Below, in pieces: positions 1 to 8,288 of a stretch of DNA of 64,000 nucleotides. Both the position numbers and the translations under genes were made by a program. Location of the stretch: positions 62,001 through 126,000 of the forward strand of contig NZ_VFAH01000014.1 in assembly GCF_008929045.1 (NCBI RefSeq). Reading direction: 5' to 3'. Each line of letters starts with the position of its first letter. The first letter of the stretch is position 1. The notes beneath the pieces were generated by a model. The model saw nothing but the letters and a program-made list of their open reading frames with translations, did not search any database and was not told the DNA's origin. The DNA is from Noviherbaspirillum aerium. Lineage in GTDB: Bacteria > Pseudomonadota > Gammaproteobacteria > Burkholderiales > Burkholderiaceae_D.

Positions 1-168
1 ATGCATAAAGGCGCAATGTCGAATGGCATGAAGCCAGGACAATCCATGCCGCAGCAAGGTGCAATGTGCATGCCCAGCAAGAACACGGGCAAGTCCGGAT
101 GTGGCTGCTGTGATATGGGCAAGATGGGTTCAGGCGGGTGCAGCTGCTGCGGAATGGATAAGCAATAA
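1..168 (+). CDS. Cys/Met-rich small protein, possibly 5'-truncated by the window edge
   Basis: An open frame starts with ATG at base 1 and ends with TAA at 166-168 (55 residues). It is rich in Met, Cys, Gly and Lys, with CGCC and CSCC clusters near the C-terminus and repeated Met residues, which suggests binding of a soft metal such as copper. The true start may lie before the window because the frame is open at base 1. There is no recognisable domain. The metal-binding role is inferred from composition only. Confidence 0.55.
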   Translation: MHKGAMSNGMKPGQSMPQQGAMCMPSKNTGKSGCGCCDMGKMGSGGCSCCGMDKQ

Positions 169-205
169 CACCGCTGCAGATACCGATAAACAGCTAACGT
201 AATGT

Positions 206-240
206 AGGAGGCGCTCCGCAATCCATGTCGAGCGCCTCCT
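206..240. repeat. Perfect 10-bp inverted repeat (hairpin)
   Basis: AGGAGGCGCT at 206-215 pairs with AGCGCCTCCT at 231-240 across a 15-base loop, 37 bases after the stop of the Cys/Met-rich gene. No T-run follows, so it is a weak candidate for a terminator. Confidence 0.4.
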
Positions 241-443
241 TGATACCTTGTAGCTGGCGATACCCCATTGAGTCCATGCCGGGAATTGGGATATCACTTC
301 TCTTTTACGGCACGATTTCAATAGCTTGCCAAGATCACTGCAGCGCTAGGCAGATTCCATCCTGTGCGTGTCAGGAACCGGATATAAGCTTGGTCGAGTT
401 CCGACAGAGAAAAGGCGACGCGATCTCGGTATTTAGAACAGTT

Positions 444-653
444 TCACTGCGGGTCTTCGTCGTTGCTATAGCTCGCTGGAGCGTCTCCGCCTTCAGGAAG
501 GGCCACATCGACACACTGATACCGCATGCCGCATTCGCAATGCATGGAAACCCCGGCGGCAAAAGCAATACGGTCAAGGCTGCCCCATTTATCCATCCGA
601 TCATTACCGCAAGACGGGCATTCGACCGGAAGCTCATATGCTAGAAGGATCAA
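444..653 (-). CDS. Small zinc-ribbon-like hypothetical protein (69 aa)
   Basis: The protein has two cysteine pairs (CPSCG near residue 12 and CECG near residue 39) plus a later Cys, the pattern of a small zinc ribbon. The start is a TTG at 653, chosen because a strong ribosome binding site GGAGG lies four bases upstream on the minus strand and there is no comparable ATG. No family is recognised. The acidic C-terminus is probably disordered. Confidence 0.5.
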   Translation of the reverse strand: MILLAYELPVECPSCGNDRMDKWGSLDRIAFAAGVSMHCECGMRYQCVDVALPEGGDAPASYSNDEDPQ

Positions 654-721
654 TCCGCCTCCACCTTTCCTTTGCCTCGATATCGGACTTCGCGGTTAGC
701 CAAGCCATTAAGTTGACCTCC

Positions 722-775
722 TTAGAGTGGTTTCACCCTGACCTGCCGGTGGATCCCGGACAGATTGCTGCCTCG
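722..775 (+). repeat. Dispersed ~54-bp repeat, copy 1
   Basis: This stretch closely matches 14871-14925: both share GGTTTCACCCTG and CCCGGACAG followed by a TTGC(T/C)GCC block at the same spacing. The first bases, AGAGTGGTTT (724-733), are repeated in inverted form as AAACCACTCT at 801-810, so this copy may form a hairpin of about 87 bp. It lies between two minus-strand small genes. Confidence 0.5.
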
Positions 776-808
776 GCCTCGACTATGCCGGCCAGGGTTA
801 AAACCACT

Positions 809-994
809 CTAGCAACGGCCCTTCTTTGCCTGACCCGGTGGGCAATGGCCTCCGCCAGCCGGGACTACCACCACAGGAGCAGGATCGACAACAACAACGG
901 GAACCGGAGATGCTACGCGAACGGTAGCGGGCGTGACGGTACAGCCAACCATTGAGACAACTGCAATCAGCGCAAACAGGGAGCGGAACATCAT
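809..994 (-). CDS. Small lipoprotein with CPPGQAKKGRC tail (61 aa)
   Basis: Starting at the ATG at 994 (a second ATG follows at 991), the N-terminus is a hydrophobic signal ending in a lipobox (SMVGC), so the mature protein is probably lipid-anchored at that Cys. Then comes a Val/Pro-rich stretch and a C-terminal HCPPGQAKKGRC. Small lipoproteins ending in this motif are common in Burkholderiales; their function is unknown to me. A longer in-frame version to 1081 would bury the signal peptide. Confidence 0.7.
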   Translation of the reverse strand: MMFRSLFALIAVVSMVGCTVTPATVRVASPVPVVVVDPAPVVVVPAGGGHCPPGQAKKGRC

Positions 995-1416
995 AGGAAG
1001 AAATCCAAAGTGCAAGGAGGCGTAATGATAACGGGTGTTAGGAATTGCCGTTGCCACAGTCGTTTCCACGCAACATGCCACAGGACTTCGGTGAATGGCG
1101 GAATCGGTCTGTGAGTGTAGCCCGGAGCGCTTTTGGCCTGCCTGTAGCGAAAAAGGCTACGACCTGGTGTATCGGATTGGCAATGGAGATCATTCCAGGG
1201 TCCGTGCCCTGCGAGACTGGCTGGCTGAAGGCATCCCTGTTTTGTGTGAAACACGATTAGCAGAGGTATGACGACGGCAGCCTTGCACAAGGCTTGCCGG
1301 CCCGATATGGCCTGCATTACATCGAAGCCATTCAGCCCTTCTTCCCTGCTGAAGCGCTTCGTCGCTTTGGCTATAATCTTCGCCTTGTCCGCCGCCGTCG
1401 CCCGATTGGATCCGCC
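995..1416. other. Intergenic, nothing recognised
   Basis: This region lies between the lipoprotein gene and rlhA, which diverge from it. It must contain both promoters, but I could not pick out convincing -35/-10 boxes. The open frame running into rlhA from 1294 has no family similarity before codon 1417. Confidence 0.5.
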
Positions 1417-3387
1417 ATGTCACTCCTCGACCACCAGCTTGAATTGTTGTCTCCCGCCAAAACCGCCGAGATCGGCCGCGAAGCTATCCTGCACGGCGCC
1501 GATGCCGTCTACATCGGCGGTCCGGCGTTCGGGGCGCGCCACAATGCCAGCAATTCCCTGGAAGACATCGCCAGCCTGGTGGAATTCGCCCACCGTTACC
1601 GTGCCCGCATTTTCGTGACCATGAATACCATCATGCACGATGCGGAACTGGAGACGGCGCGCAAGCAGATATGGCAACTTTATGACGCGGGTATCGATGC
1701 GCTCATCGTGCAGGACATGGGCCTGCTTGAAATGGACTTGCCGCCCATCCAGCTGCATGCCAGCACCCAATGCGACATCCGCACCGTCGACAAGGCGCGC
1801 TTCCTCGGCGCCGCCGGCTTCTCGCAGCTGGTGCTGGCGCGAGAACTCACGCTGGAACAGATTCGCAAGATCCGCGACGCGGTCGATACGCCGCTCGAGT
1901 ATTTCATCCATGGCGCGCTGTGCGTGGCCTTCTCCGGGCAATGCTATATCTCGCATGCCGACACCGGCCGCAGCGCCAACCGCGGCGACTGTTCTCAGGC
2001 CTGCCGCCTGCCCTATACGCTCACCGACGGCGAGGGCCGCGTGGTGGCCTATGAAAAGCATCTGCTGTCGATGAAGGACAATGACCAGAGCCGCAACCTG
2101 GAAGCGCTGATCGATGCCGGCATACGCTCCTTCAAGATCGAGGGCCGCTACAAGGACATGGGCTATGTGAAGAACATCACCGGCCATTACCGCCTGCTGC
2201 TCGACGACATCCTGGAACGCCGCCCGGAACTGGCGCGCGCCTCCAGCGGCCGCACCCGCCTGCTGTTCTCTCCGGACGTCGACAAGAACTTCCACCGCGG
2301 CCACACCGACTATTTCGCGCAGGGACGCCAGGCCGACATCGGCGCCTTCGATTCGCCAAAGTACGTGGGCGTGGAACTGGGCACGGTCAGCCGCATCGGC
2401 GGCGATCATTTCGATCTCGTCACGAACATGCCGCTGGCCAATGGCGACGGCCTCAATTTCATGCACAAGCGCAGCACCGTCGGTATCCTGGCCAACCGGG
2501 CGGAAAAGCTGCGCGAAGATGCGGAAGGCCAGCACTGGCGCATCTATCCAAATGAAAGCCTGTCCACCCTGACCGGCCTGAAGGTGGGCAGCGTCATTCA
2601 CCGCAACCGCGACCACCAGTGGGAAGGCTCGCTGCACAAGAAATCTTCGGAACGCAAGGTGGCGCTGCGGCTGGCGCTGTCGGAACACGCCGACGGCCTG
2701 CGCCTGTCGCTGACCGACGAGGACGGCATCACCAGCATCACCGAGGCAAACATCCCGCTGCAGCCGGCGCAGCAGGTCGCGCAGGCCGAATCCGCATTGC
2801 GCACCAGTCTCGGCAAGCTCGGCAACACCATGTTCGAGGCGGAGCGGGTGGAGCTGTCGCTGTCGCAAGCCTGGTTCGTGCCGGCGGCGGCCATCAATGC
2901 GCTGCGCCGCGATGCCATCGCGGCCCACGAGGCGGCGCGCCTGGCTGCGTGGCAGCGTCCGCCGCGCAAGGCGCCCGTCGAACCGCGCCCCGCCTACCCG
3001 GAAACCCAACTTTCCTATCTGGCCAACGTCTACAACGAAAAGGCGCGCGCCTTCTATCACAAGCACGGCGTGCAGCTGATCGATGCGGCTTATGAAGCGC
3101 ACGAGGAAGCCGGCGAAGTATCGCTGATGATCACCAAGCACTGCCTGCGCTTTTCCTTCAATCTCTGTCCCAAGCAGGCCAAGGGCGTGCAAGGAGTGCA
3201 GGGGCAGGTCAAGGCGGAACCGATGACGCTGGTCAGCGGCAACGAGCGCTATACGCTGCGCTTCGACTGCAAGCCCTGCGAAATGCATGTGGTCGGCGCG
3301 ATGAAGCCGGGCATCCTGAATTCACCGCCGCCGTCGGCCGTGCCGTACAGCCCGCTGGTGTTCCATCGCAGGCGGCCCGCTGCCTGA
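1417..3387 (+). CDS. rlhA: 23S rRNA 5-hydroxycytidine C2501 synthase (peptidase U32 family)
   Basis: The 656-aa product resembles E. coli RlhA (YdcP, 653 aa) along its full length. The opening HQLELLSPAKTAEIGREAIL, the GPAFGARHNASNS stretch, the block FIHGALCVAFSGQCYISHA followed by GRSANRGDCSQACR, and the C-terminal KHCLRFSFNLCPKQAKG with a later CKPCEMHV are all family hallmarks. RlhA hydroxylates C2501 of 23S rRNA; the conserved cysteines are thought to carry an iron-sulfur cluster or to be catalytic. The ATG at 1417 was chosen because the family similarity begins there, although the frame is open from 1294. The gene appears to be a single unit. Confidence 0.93.
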   Translation: MSLLDHQLELLSPAKTAEIGREAILHGADAVYIGGPAFGARHNASNSLEDIASLVEFAHRYRARIFVTMNTIMHDAELETARKQIWQLYDAGIDALIVQDMGLLEMDLPPIQLHASTQCDIRTVDKARFLGAAGFSQLVLARELTLEQIRKIRDAVDTPLEYFIHGALCVAFSGQCYISHADTGRSANRGDCSQACRLPYTLTDGEGRVVAYEKHLLSMKDNDQSRNLEALIDAGIRSFKIEGRYKDMGYVKNITGHYRLLLDDILERRPELARASSGRTRLLFSPDVDKNFHRGHTDYFAQGRQADIGAFDSPKYVGVELGTVSRIGGDHFDLVTNMPLANGDGLNFMHKRSTVGILANRAEKLREDAEGQHWRIYPNESLSTLTGLKVGSVIHRNRDHQWEGSLHKKSSERKVALRLALSEHADGLRLSLTDEDGITSITEANIPLQPAQQVAQAESALRTSLGKLGNTMFEAERVELSLSQAWFVPAAAINALRRDAIAAHEAARLAAWQRPPRKAPVEPRPAYPETQLSYLANVYNEKARAFYHKHGVQLIDAAYEAHEEAGEVSLMITKHCLRFSFNLCPKQAKGVQGVQGQVKAEPMTLVSGNERYTLRFDCKPCEMHVVGAMKPGILNSPPPSAVPYSPLVFHRRRPAA

Positions 3388-3417
3388 GGCAGATGACCTG
3401 CAATGGCAGGCCTCATG

Positions 3418-3450
3418 AAAAAAGCCCCCTGCGGCAAGGCCGCAGGGGGC
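3418..3450 (-). terminator. Rho-independent terminator of the MlaC-like gene
   Basis: GCCCCCTGCGGC (3424-3435) pairs perfectly with GCCGCAGGGGGC (3439-3450) over an AAG loop. Read on the minus strand the stem is followed by a run of six T (complement of 3418-3423), so it ends transcription of the minus-strand gene stopping at 3491. It may also stop plus-strand reading from rlhA. Confidence 0.85.
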
Positions 3451-3490
3451 AAGTTAGTTCATCCGGAACTAACGAGAGACACAAGACACA

Positions 3491-4147
3491 TTAAACCTTT
3501 GCCACGCCGGCACCCGCCAGCTTCCTGTTCTTTTCGGTCAGCGAGCGGATCAGGCCATCCAGGCCGCCCTTGCTGATTTCGGCGGTAAAGCTGCCCTTGT
3601 AGGTTTCGATGAGCCAGGCGCCGAGCAGATTGACGTCATAAACCTTCCAGCCCTCGCTCGACCGGTGCAGGCGGTAGCTGAGCTGCATCGGGTCGCCGCC
3701 GCGCGCCTGCGACACCTGGAAGCGCACTTCCGCCTCGGTGTCGTCGACATGGCTGCGCTGCGGCCGGAAATCGGGCTTCTGCGTGCCGATCTGCGCAAGC
3801 GCTCCGGCATAGGTATGCATCAGCAATGCGCGAAACTCGCTGATCAGCTGCTGCTGTTGCTGCGGCGAAGCCTCGCGCCAGTGGCGGCCGACCGCCATTG
3901 ACGTGGTGCGATGGAAATCGACATGCGGCAGGATCCTGGTTTCCACCAGCTGCTGGATGCGCTTGCGGTCGCCGGCCTTGACATCCTTGTCGCTGCGGGC
4001 AATTTCCAGCACCTCCTGGGTCACGCGCTGGACCAGCGCTTCCGGGGCTTCCTGGACATCCGCCGCTCCCGCGGCGGGAATGAGCCCGGCCAGGCCGAAA
4101 GCAAAAGCCGCGACTGCCGGCAATAGGATTTTCTTGATATTTTTCAC
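3491..4147 (-). CDS. MlaC/Ttg2D-like periplasmic phospholipid-binding protein
   Basis: The 218-aa product has a signal peptide (positive VKNIKK, hydrophobic core, AGAADV cleavage region) and the MlaC fold signature: a LVETRILPHVDFHRTTSMAVG-like segment, an RALLMHTYAGAL helix, and a late GWKVYDVNLLGAWL-type strand. MlaC carries phospholipids between outer-membrane MlaA and the inner-membrane MlaFEDB transporter. The start is GTG at 4147 with AGAGG five bases upstream; longer in-frame starts precede the signal peptide. No mlaFEDB genes are nearby, so this is an orphan copy. Confidence 0.85.
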   Translation of the reverse strand: MKNIKKILLPAVAAFAFGLAGLIPAAGAADVQEAPEALVQRVTQEVLEIARSDKDVKAGDRKRIQQLVETRILPHVDFHRTTSMAVGRHWREASPQQQQQLISEFRALLMHTYAGALAQIGTQKPDFRPQRSHVDDTEAEVRFQVSQARGGDPMQLSYRLHRSSEGWKVYDVNLLGAWLIETYKGSFTAEISKGGLDGLIRSLTEKNRKLAGAGVAKV

Positions 4148-4414
4148 GACGACCTCTGGTGCTTTAATTTCTGTTGCTTCAATCTGGTGCCTGGCGCCAA
4201 TCTCAAGCCATGCATTGCATGGAATCGGTCCGGCGCCGGCGGCGCATCGGCATGTGGCAAGGCTGTATTGTAGGCAGCAAGCGATCCGCGATAAACGGGC
4301 TCCGGACGAACTCACTGTTCCGTCAGCGTGCACAATCGGCCCTGCCGGAACGCCGGGCCAGAACCGGAACGGGGGCTGACAATCTGGAAAGCATCCGATA
4401 CATACGCGTCGCCT

Positions 4415-4992
4415 TCAGGGCGAGGCCGCATGATATCCCCGTCCGCAACGCCGCAGCGAGCGGCCGCCGGCATCGCGGCCGCTGCAGACCCCGGCGGCGA
4501 TCAGGCCGGTGACCGCGAGCATTGCCGCGGTGTGAATTGCCACTGCGACAAGCGCCGGCAGCAGGGAGTCCGAAGCCGCGACCTGCCGGGCGGCACCGTT
4601 TCCCATGCAGAGCGGGATCAGCGCCGGCAACAGCATCAGTCCGGCGCCGTGCGCGGTAGCCATCATGAAGGACGCGCCGCATGCCCTGCCGGCGCGCATG
4701 CCGCCCCGGACTCGCGGCACGCCAGGTGGATGACAGCGGCGGCGATTGCCAGCCCGCCCGCAATCCACTGCATTGCCTCGCGGTTCACCGACAGGCCGAA
4801 CATCAGAACGGCGGCCACGAGCGCTACCGATGCGGCATGTCCGGCGGCAATTGGAATCAGGGCTCGCAGCGCACGCCGCCGATCATGCGAACGCCAACCC
4901 CAGGCCGCGGCGAACATCCAGCCGGTCGCCGGGTTGAGCCCGTGCAGGGCGCCGACCGAGGCAACCGCCAGCCATGGGTAAAGGCTCGTCAT
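4415..4992 (-). pseudogene. Frameshifted membrane protein gene
   Basis: Two overlapping minus frames look like halves of one protein. The first (from ATG 4992) reads LYPWLAVASVGALHGLNPATG, then hydrophobic helices up to AAAVIHLACR. The continuation, starting near RVRGGMRAGRACG and running to SFMMATAHGAGLMLLPALIP and more helices, lies in another frame ending at 4415. The frame change falls between about 4700 and 4722. The two pieces together resemble a ~190-aa polytopic membrane protein of unknown function seen in proteobacteria. A real mutation and a sequencing error cannot be told apart here. Confidence 0.6.
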
Positions 4993-5023
4993 GACGCAGG
5001 CTCCCGCTCAGTCCATGCATTCC

Positions 5024-5827
5024 TCAGGCCTGCGCATGGCAGCATGAACCCGCCGCTTGCGGCCTGGCAGCCGGCACCGGTTCATAGCGGTCATGATGCC
5101 GCACCCAATCCATGGTACGAACCGGATTATGTTCATCACGGCCCTTGGGCACGAGATCGAGCAGCGCATATGTACCCATCATCACTTCCACGCCGCGCCC
5201 GTAGGTCGAGTAGGTGTGGAAGACTTCGCCGGCATCGTTCTTGTAGAAGATGCTGATGCCGGGCGCTTCCTCGCTGGGGAATGGCTGCATGGTGTAGTTG
5301 TAGCCGACCTCGCCGCGGCTGCGCTCTTCCGGCGTGAAGCTGACGCCGAAGTCATGGTTGAAGTCGCTGCCATGCGAGGATACCCACTTGAACTTCCAGC
5401 CCATGCGCTGGCGGAAACGCTCGATCTCTGCCAGCGGCGCACGGGAAACCACCAGCAGCGCAAGATCCCGCTGCGCGAGGTGCACGTTCATGCCGTCGAT
5501 ATGATCGGCCATGTAGGAGCAGCTCGGGCATCCCTGTTCCCAGCCGGGGCCGAACATGAAATGCTGCACGAGCAGCTGGCGCCGCCCTTCGAACAGCTCT
5601 GCGAGCGTGCGTCGTCCATCGAGCCCTTCGAAAACATAGTCCTTATCGATACGCACCCACGGCAGCGCCCGCCGCTCGCGTGCAAGCCGGTCGCGCAGTT
5701 GCGTCAGTTCCTTCTCATGCGCCAGCAGCGTCATGCGTTCTGCGATCCAGCGTTCCCTCGACACGACGCGATGGTTTGCCGTGCCGGTTTCCGTAGTTCC
5801 GATGGCCATTGTGTTCATTGTATTCAT
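5024..5827 (-). CDS. DUF899 family thioredoxin-like protein
   Basis: The 267-aa product has the DUF899 layout: an N-terminal helical region with VSRERWIAER, then LPWVRIDKDYVFEG, the block HFMFGPGWEQGCPSCSYMAD with a Cys-x-x-Cys pair, and a C-terminal TYGRGVEVMMGTYALLDL. The family is predicted to have a thioredoxin-like fold; no reaction is established. The start at 5827 is preceded by AAGGAG seven bases upstream. Two further in-frame ATGs follow within seven codons. The tail ends with a Cys pair (GSCCH). Confidence 0.87.
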   Translation of the reverse strand: MNTMNTMAIGTTETGTANHRVVSRERWIAERMTLLAHEKELTQLRDRLARERRALPWVRIDKDYVFEGLDGRRTLAELFEGRRQLLVQHFMFGPGWEQGCPSCSYMADHIDGMNVHLAQRDLALLVVSRAPLAEIERFRQRMGWKFKWVSSHGSDFNHDFGVSFTPEERSRGEVGYNYTMQPFPSEEAPGISIFYKNDAGEVFHTYSTYGRGVEVMMGTYALLDLVPKGRDEHNPVRTMDWVRHHDRYEPVPAARPQAAGSCCHAQA

Positions 5828-5967
5828 GGAGATCTCCTTGGCTCGACGAGCCGCCGTGCGTTTCCGGGTTTGCGCAATGCGCCGCCCCTGCCTTCGTAAC
5901 GATGCAACGTCCGGGCACGGGGCGGTGCCGGTTGACGAGCGGGCCGGCGGCCCGCCGATGCTGCGGA

Positions 5968-6675
5968 TCAGGCTGCGGATTTCGGTGCCGTGGGCGCCGC
6001 CGCGGGTTCCTCCTTGGGCCGGCGTACGGCACGTATCTTTCCGCTCGGGCCGCCGCCGCAGTAAAACAGGCCGCCGCCGTCGGACTCGAGTCCGCTGACG
6101 CCCGTACCCTGCGGCATCTCGAGCCGCTCCAGCACGGCGCCGCTCCCCGGATCGATGCGGCGTATGTCGCTGTCATCGCCTTCCCAGGTTCCATGCCACA
6201 GTTCGCCCTCGACCCAGGTCACGCCGGTGACGAAGCGGTTGGACTCGATGGTGCGCCGGATGGCGCCGGTCGCGGGATCGACCTGGTGGATCCTGCGGTC
6301 GCGGTATTGGCCCACCCACAGGCTGCCTTCGGCCCAGGCAAGCCCCGAGTCGGTTCCCTGGCCGGGAGCCGGAATCGATGCCACGACCTTGCCGGTGGCG
6401 GGATCGATCTTGTCGATGCGCGCTTCGGCGATCTGATAGAGGTAGGTGCCGTCGAAGGCGGTGCCGGCATCGCAGGCACAGTCGAGCGCTTGCGCGGTCG
6501 TGCCGCTGTCGGGATCGAAGGCGATCAGCCTGGCCCCGGTGGCGGCCCACACATGCTGGCCGTCATGGGTCACGCCATGTATGCGCTCGGCGCCGGCAAA
6601 CGGCCCGTACTCGCGCACGATCTCGGCCGTGCGCACCTTTTCCCTTGGATTTTCCTTGTTTGTCTTGCTGGACAT
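5968..6675 (-). CDS. YVTN/PQQ-like beta-propeller protein, glutamine-cyclotransferase-like
   Basis: The 235-aa product is built of repeats such as VTHDGQHVWAATGARLIAFD, DGTYLYQIAEARIDKIDPAT and AWAEGSLWVGQYRDRRIHQVD, each a propeller blade with a typical IDP(A/G)(T/S)G turn. It has no signal peptide, so it is probably cytoplasmic. The ATG at 6675 is preceded by AAGGAGGAGC. It lies between a DUF899 gene and a TPR/HTH regulator, all on the minus strand. The catalytic role is not clear from sequence. Confidence 0.8.
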   Translation of the reverse strand: MSSKTNKENPREKVRTAEIVREYGPFAGAERIHGVTHDGQHVWAATGARLIAFDPDSGTTAQALDCACDAGTAFDGTYLYQIAEARIDKIDPATGKVVASIPAPGQGTDSGLAWAEGSLWVGQYRDRRIHQVDPATGAIRRTIESNRFVTGVTWVEGELWHGTWEGDDSDIRRIDPGSGAVLERLEMPQGTGVSGLESDGGGLFYCGGGPSGKIRAVRRPKEEPAAAPTAPKSAA

Positions 6676-6727
6676 TGCTCCTCCTTGTTCCTTGTTGTGC
6701 GCCCGGATCAGGCGCGGCAAGGCAACT

Positions 6728-7975
6728 TTAACCAATTGGCAGCGAAGGGGGGAGTAACAAGATCGTCGTGAATTCCGCGAGCGGCGCCGACAGCCAGCGG
6801 CGCGCCCTTGCCTGTCCGATGGAGCGGACCCGTCCGTCAGCCTCGAGCTCCGCGAGTGCTCGCTGCACCGTGCGCTGGCTCGTTCCCAGGGCCTGCGCAA
6901 GCGCCGAGGTCGACCAGGCCGCGCCGTCGGAGAGCAGTGCGACCAGCGCTCCCGATTCACCGTCCACGGGCGGTGCAAGGACGGCGACGGCGCGGTTGTC
7001 GTGCGGCTTGAGAAGGAATCCGCGAGGAGTGGCCTCGATGCCGGCCATTGCTGCGATCAGTGCGCGCAGCCGGCCGATCTCGACCCTCAGGCGGGAGCGG
7101 TGCGTCTCGTCGGCATGTCGCGTGCGGAACGCGGAGGCGATCAAGGCTTCGCGATCGGCAGCGCCGGGCCATGCTTCGGCGAGGGTCCGCGCGAGGGTAA
7201 ACAGCACCGGCCGGCGCGCCAGAGGCAGCCATGCCGCCTCGGTGCCGAGCCTGCGGCGGCAGGCGTCGATCACCAGGGTGTCCGACTTCAGGAGTGCGGA
7301 AACTTCGTCCAGGCGCAGCGACTGTCCGCCCGCAGCACCCGCCACGCCTGCTCCAGCTCCGGCAGCAAGGCGACGCGCAGCCGGGCGCTCGAGCGCGGCC
7401 CGCGCTTCCGTGACTTCAGCCAGCAGCGCCGGCACGCGCGCGCTTTCGGCGGCCTGGTGCGCGCGTGCGAGCGCTGTCCGGGCCGTGTCGATCTGCAGCG
7501 AGCGCAGCGCCAGTTCCGCCATGGTCAATTCGGCGATGGCGGCAAGCGGGAGCGGCAGCGGGCGCGCATCGAACCGCGACAGCAGGGCCCCGGCTTCGCC
7601 GAGACGGCCAAGCAGCAGGAAGCGGCGTGCCGCAACGAGACGTGCATGCAGCGCGTTGGCGTGATCGGCATGCGCGTCCAGCGTAGCCGCGGCTGCGGCC
7701 AGCGGTCGCGGCGAGCCGCCGAGGTCGCGCATGGCCAGCGCCACTTCGGCATCAGCCACGACGCAGCGGGCACGCGCCAGTTCCTCGCGCGCACCGAAGC
7801 CGCGGGCCGCGCGCTTGAGGAGTTCACGCGCGCGAGGATATTCGCCAAGCTGGGCCATGGCAATGCCCCGCAATGCCAGCGCCGGAGGATCGTCGCGCAA
7901 GGCCACGCGCTTCAGGGCGCCGAGCGCGTCGCCGGCGGCAAGCGCGCGTGCGGAGGCGGTAATCAGGGAATCCAT
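6728..7975 (-). CDS. TPR-containing winged-helix transcriptional regulator
   Basis: The 415-aa product starts with an Ala/Leu/Arg-rich helical-repeat region (about residues 1-190, TPR-like pairs such as LALRGIAMAQLGEYPRAREL), followed by a segment with LRVEIGRLRALIAAM. It ends with a winged helix near residues 345-400 (LVALLSDGAAWSTSALAQAL, GTSQRTVQRALAELEADGRV). The TSALAQALGTSQRTVQRAL stretch is a good helix-turn-helix. It lies 52 bp upstream of the propeller gene on the same strand, so it may control that gene and the DUF899 gene. The ligand is unknown. Confidence 0.75.
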   Translation of the reverse strand: MDSLITASARALAAGDALGALKRVALRDDPPALALRGIAMAQLGEYPRARELLKRAARGFGAREELARARCVVADAEVALAMRDLGGSPRPLAAAAATLDAHADHANALHARLVAARRFLLLGRLGEAGALLSRFDARPLPLPLAAIAELTMAELALRSLQIDTARTALARAHQAAESARVPALLAEVTEARAALERPAARRLAAGAGAGVAGAAGGQSLRLDEVSALLKSDTLVIDACRRRLGTEAAWLPLARRPVLFTLARTLAEAWPGAADREALIASAFRTRHADETHRSRLRVEIGRLRALIAAMAGIEATPRGFLLKPHDNRAVAVLAPPVDGESGALVALLSDGAAWSTSALAQALGTSQRTVQRALAELEADGRVRSIGQARARRWLSAPLAEFTTILLLPPSLPIG

Positions 7976-8288
7976 GGCGACAGCTTAACGCAATCTCCAG
8001 CCATGCCATTGAATTGCACATCGTCGGCATGCATCAGGCCGGAGTGCGGCGGCTAACCGGTACATGCCACGATGGCTGTCATGGCGTCTGTGTATGACTG
8101 CATACGCTTGCGCCTCATCAACCCTGCATTTTGTGCGGAGCGTAAAGGTGTACGACAGCACGGCATGGCAACGACCTTCGCCCGTGAACCCTGAACCACG
8201 GTCGCGCGGCGTTGTCAGATCAGCATGATGAAGATAGGGCGTGGTCACGGGAAGGAATCGCACCACCGATCACGCCAAAAGAGCCTCC
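7976..8288. other. Intergenic between divergent genes, nothing recognised
   Basis: This is the upstream region of both the TPR/HTH regulator (minus) and the DUF2254 gene (plus). I see no clear promoter boxes, operators or repeats. Confidence 0.45.

Noticed and set aside
1420-3288. 622-codon minus-strand open frame
   Set aside because: It is antisense to rlhA and lacks any recognisable domain.
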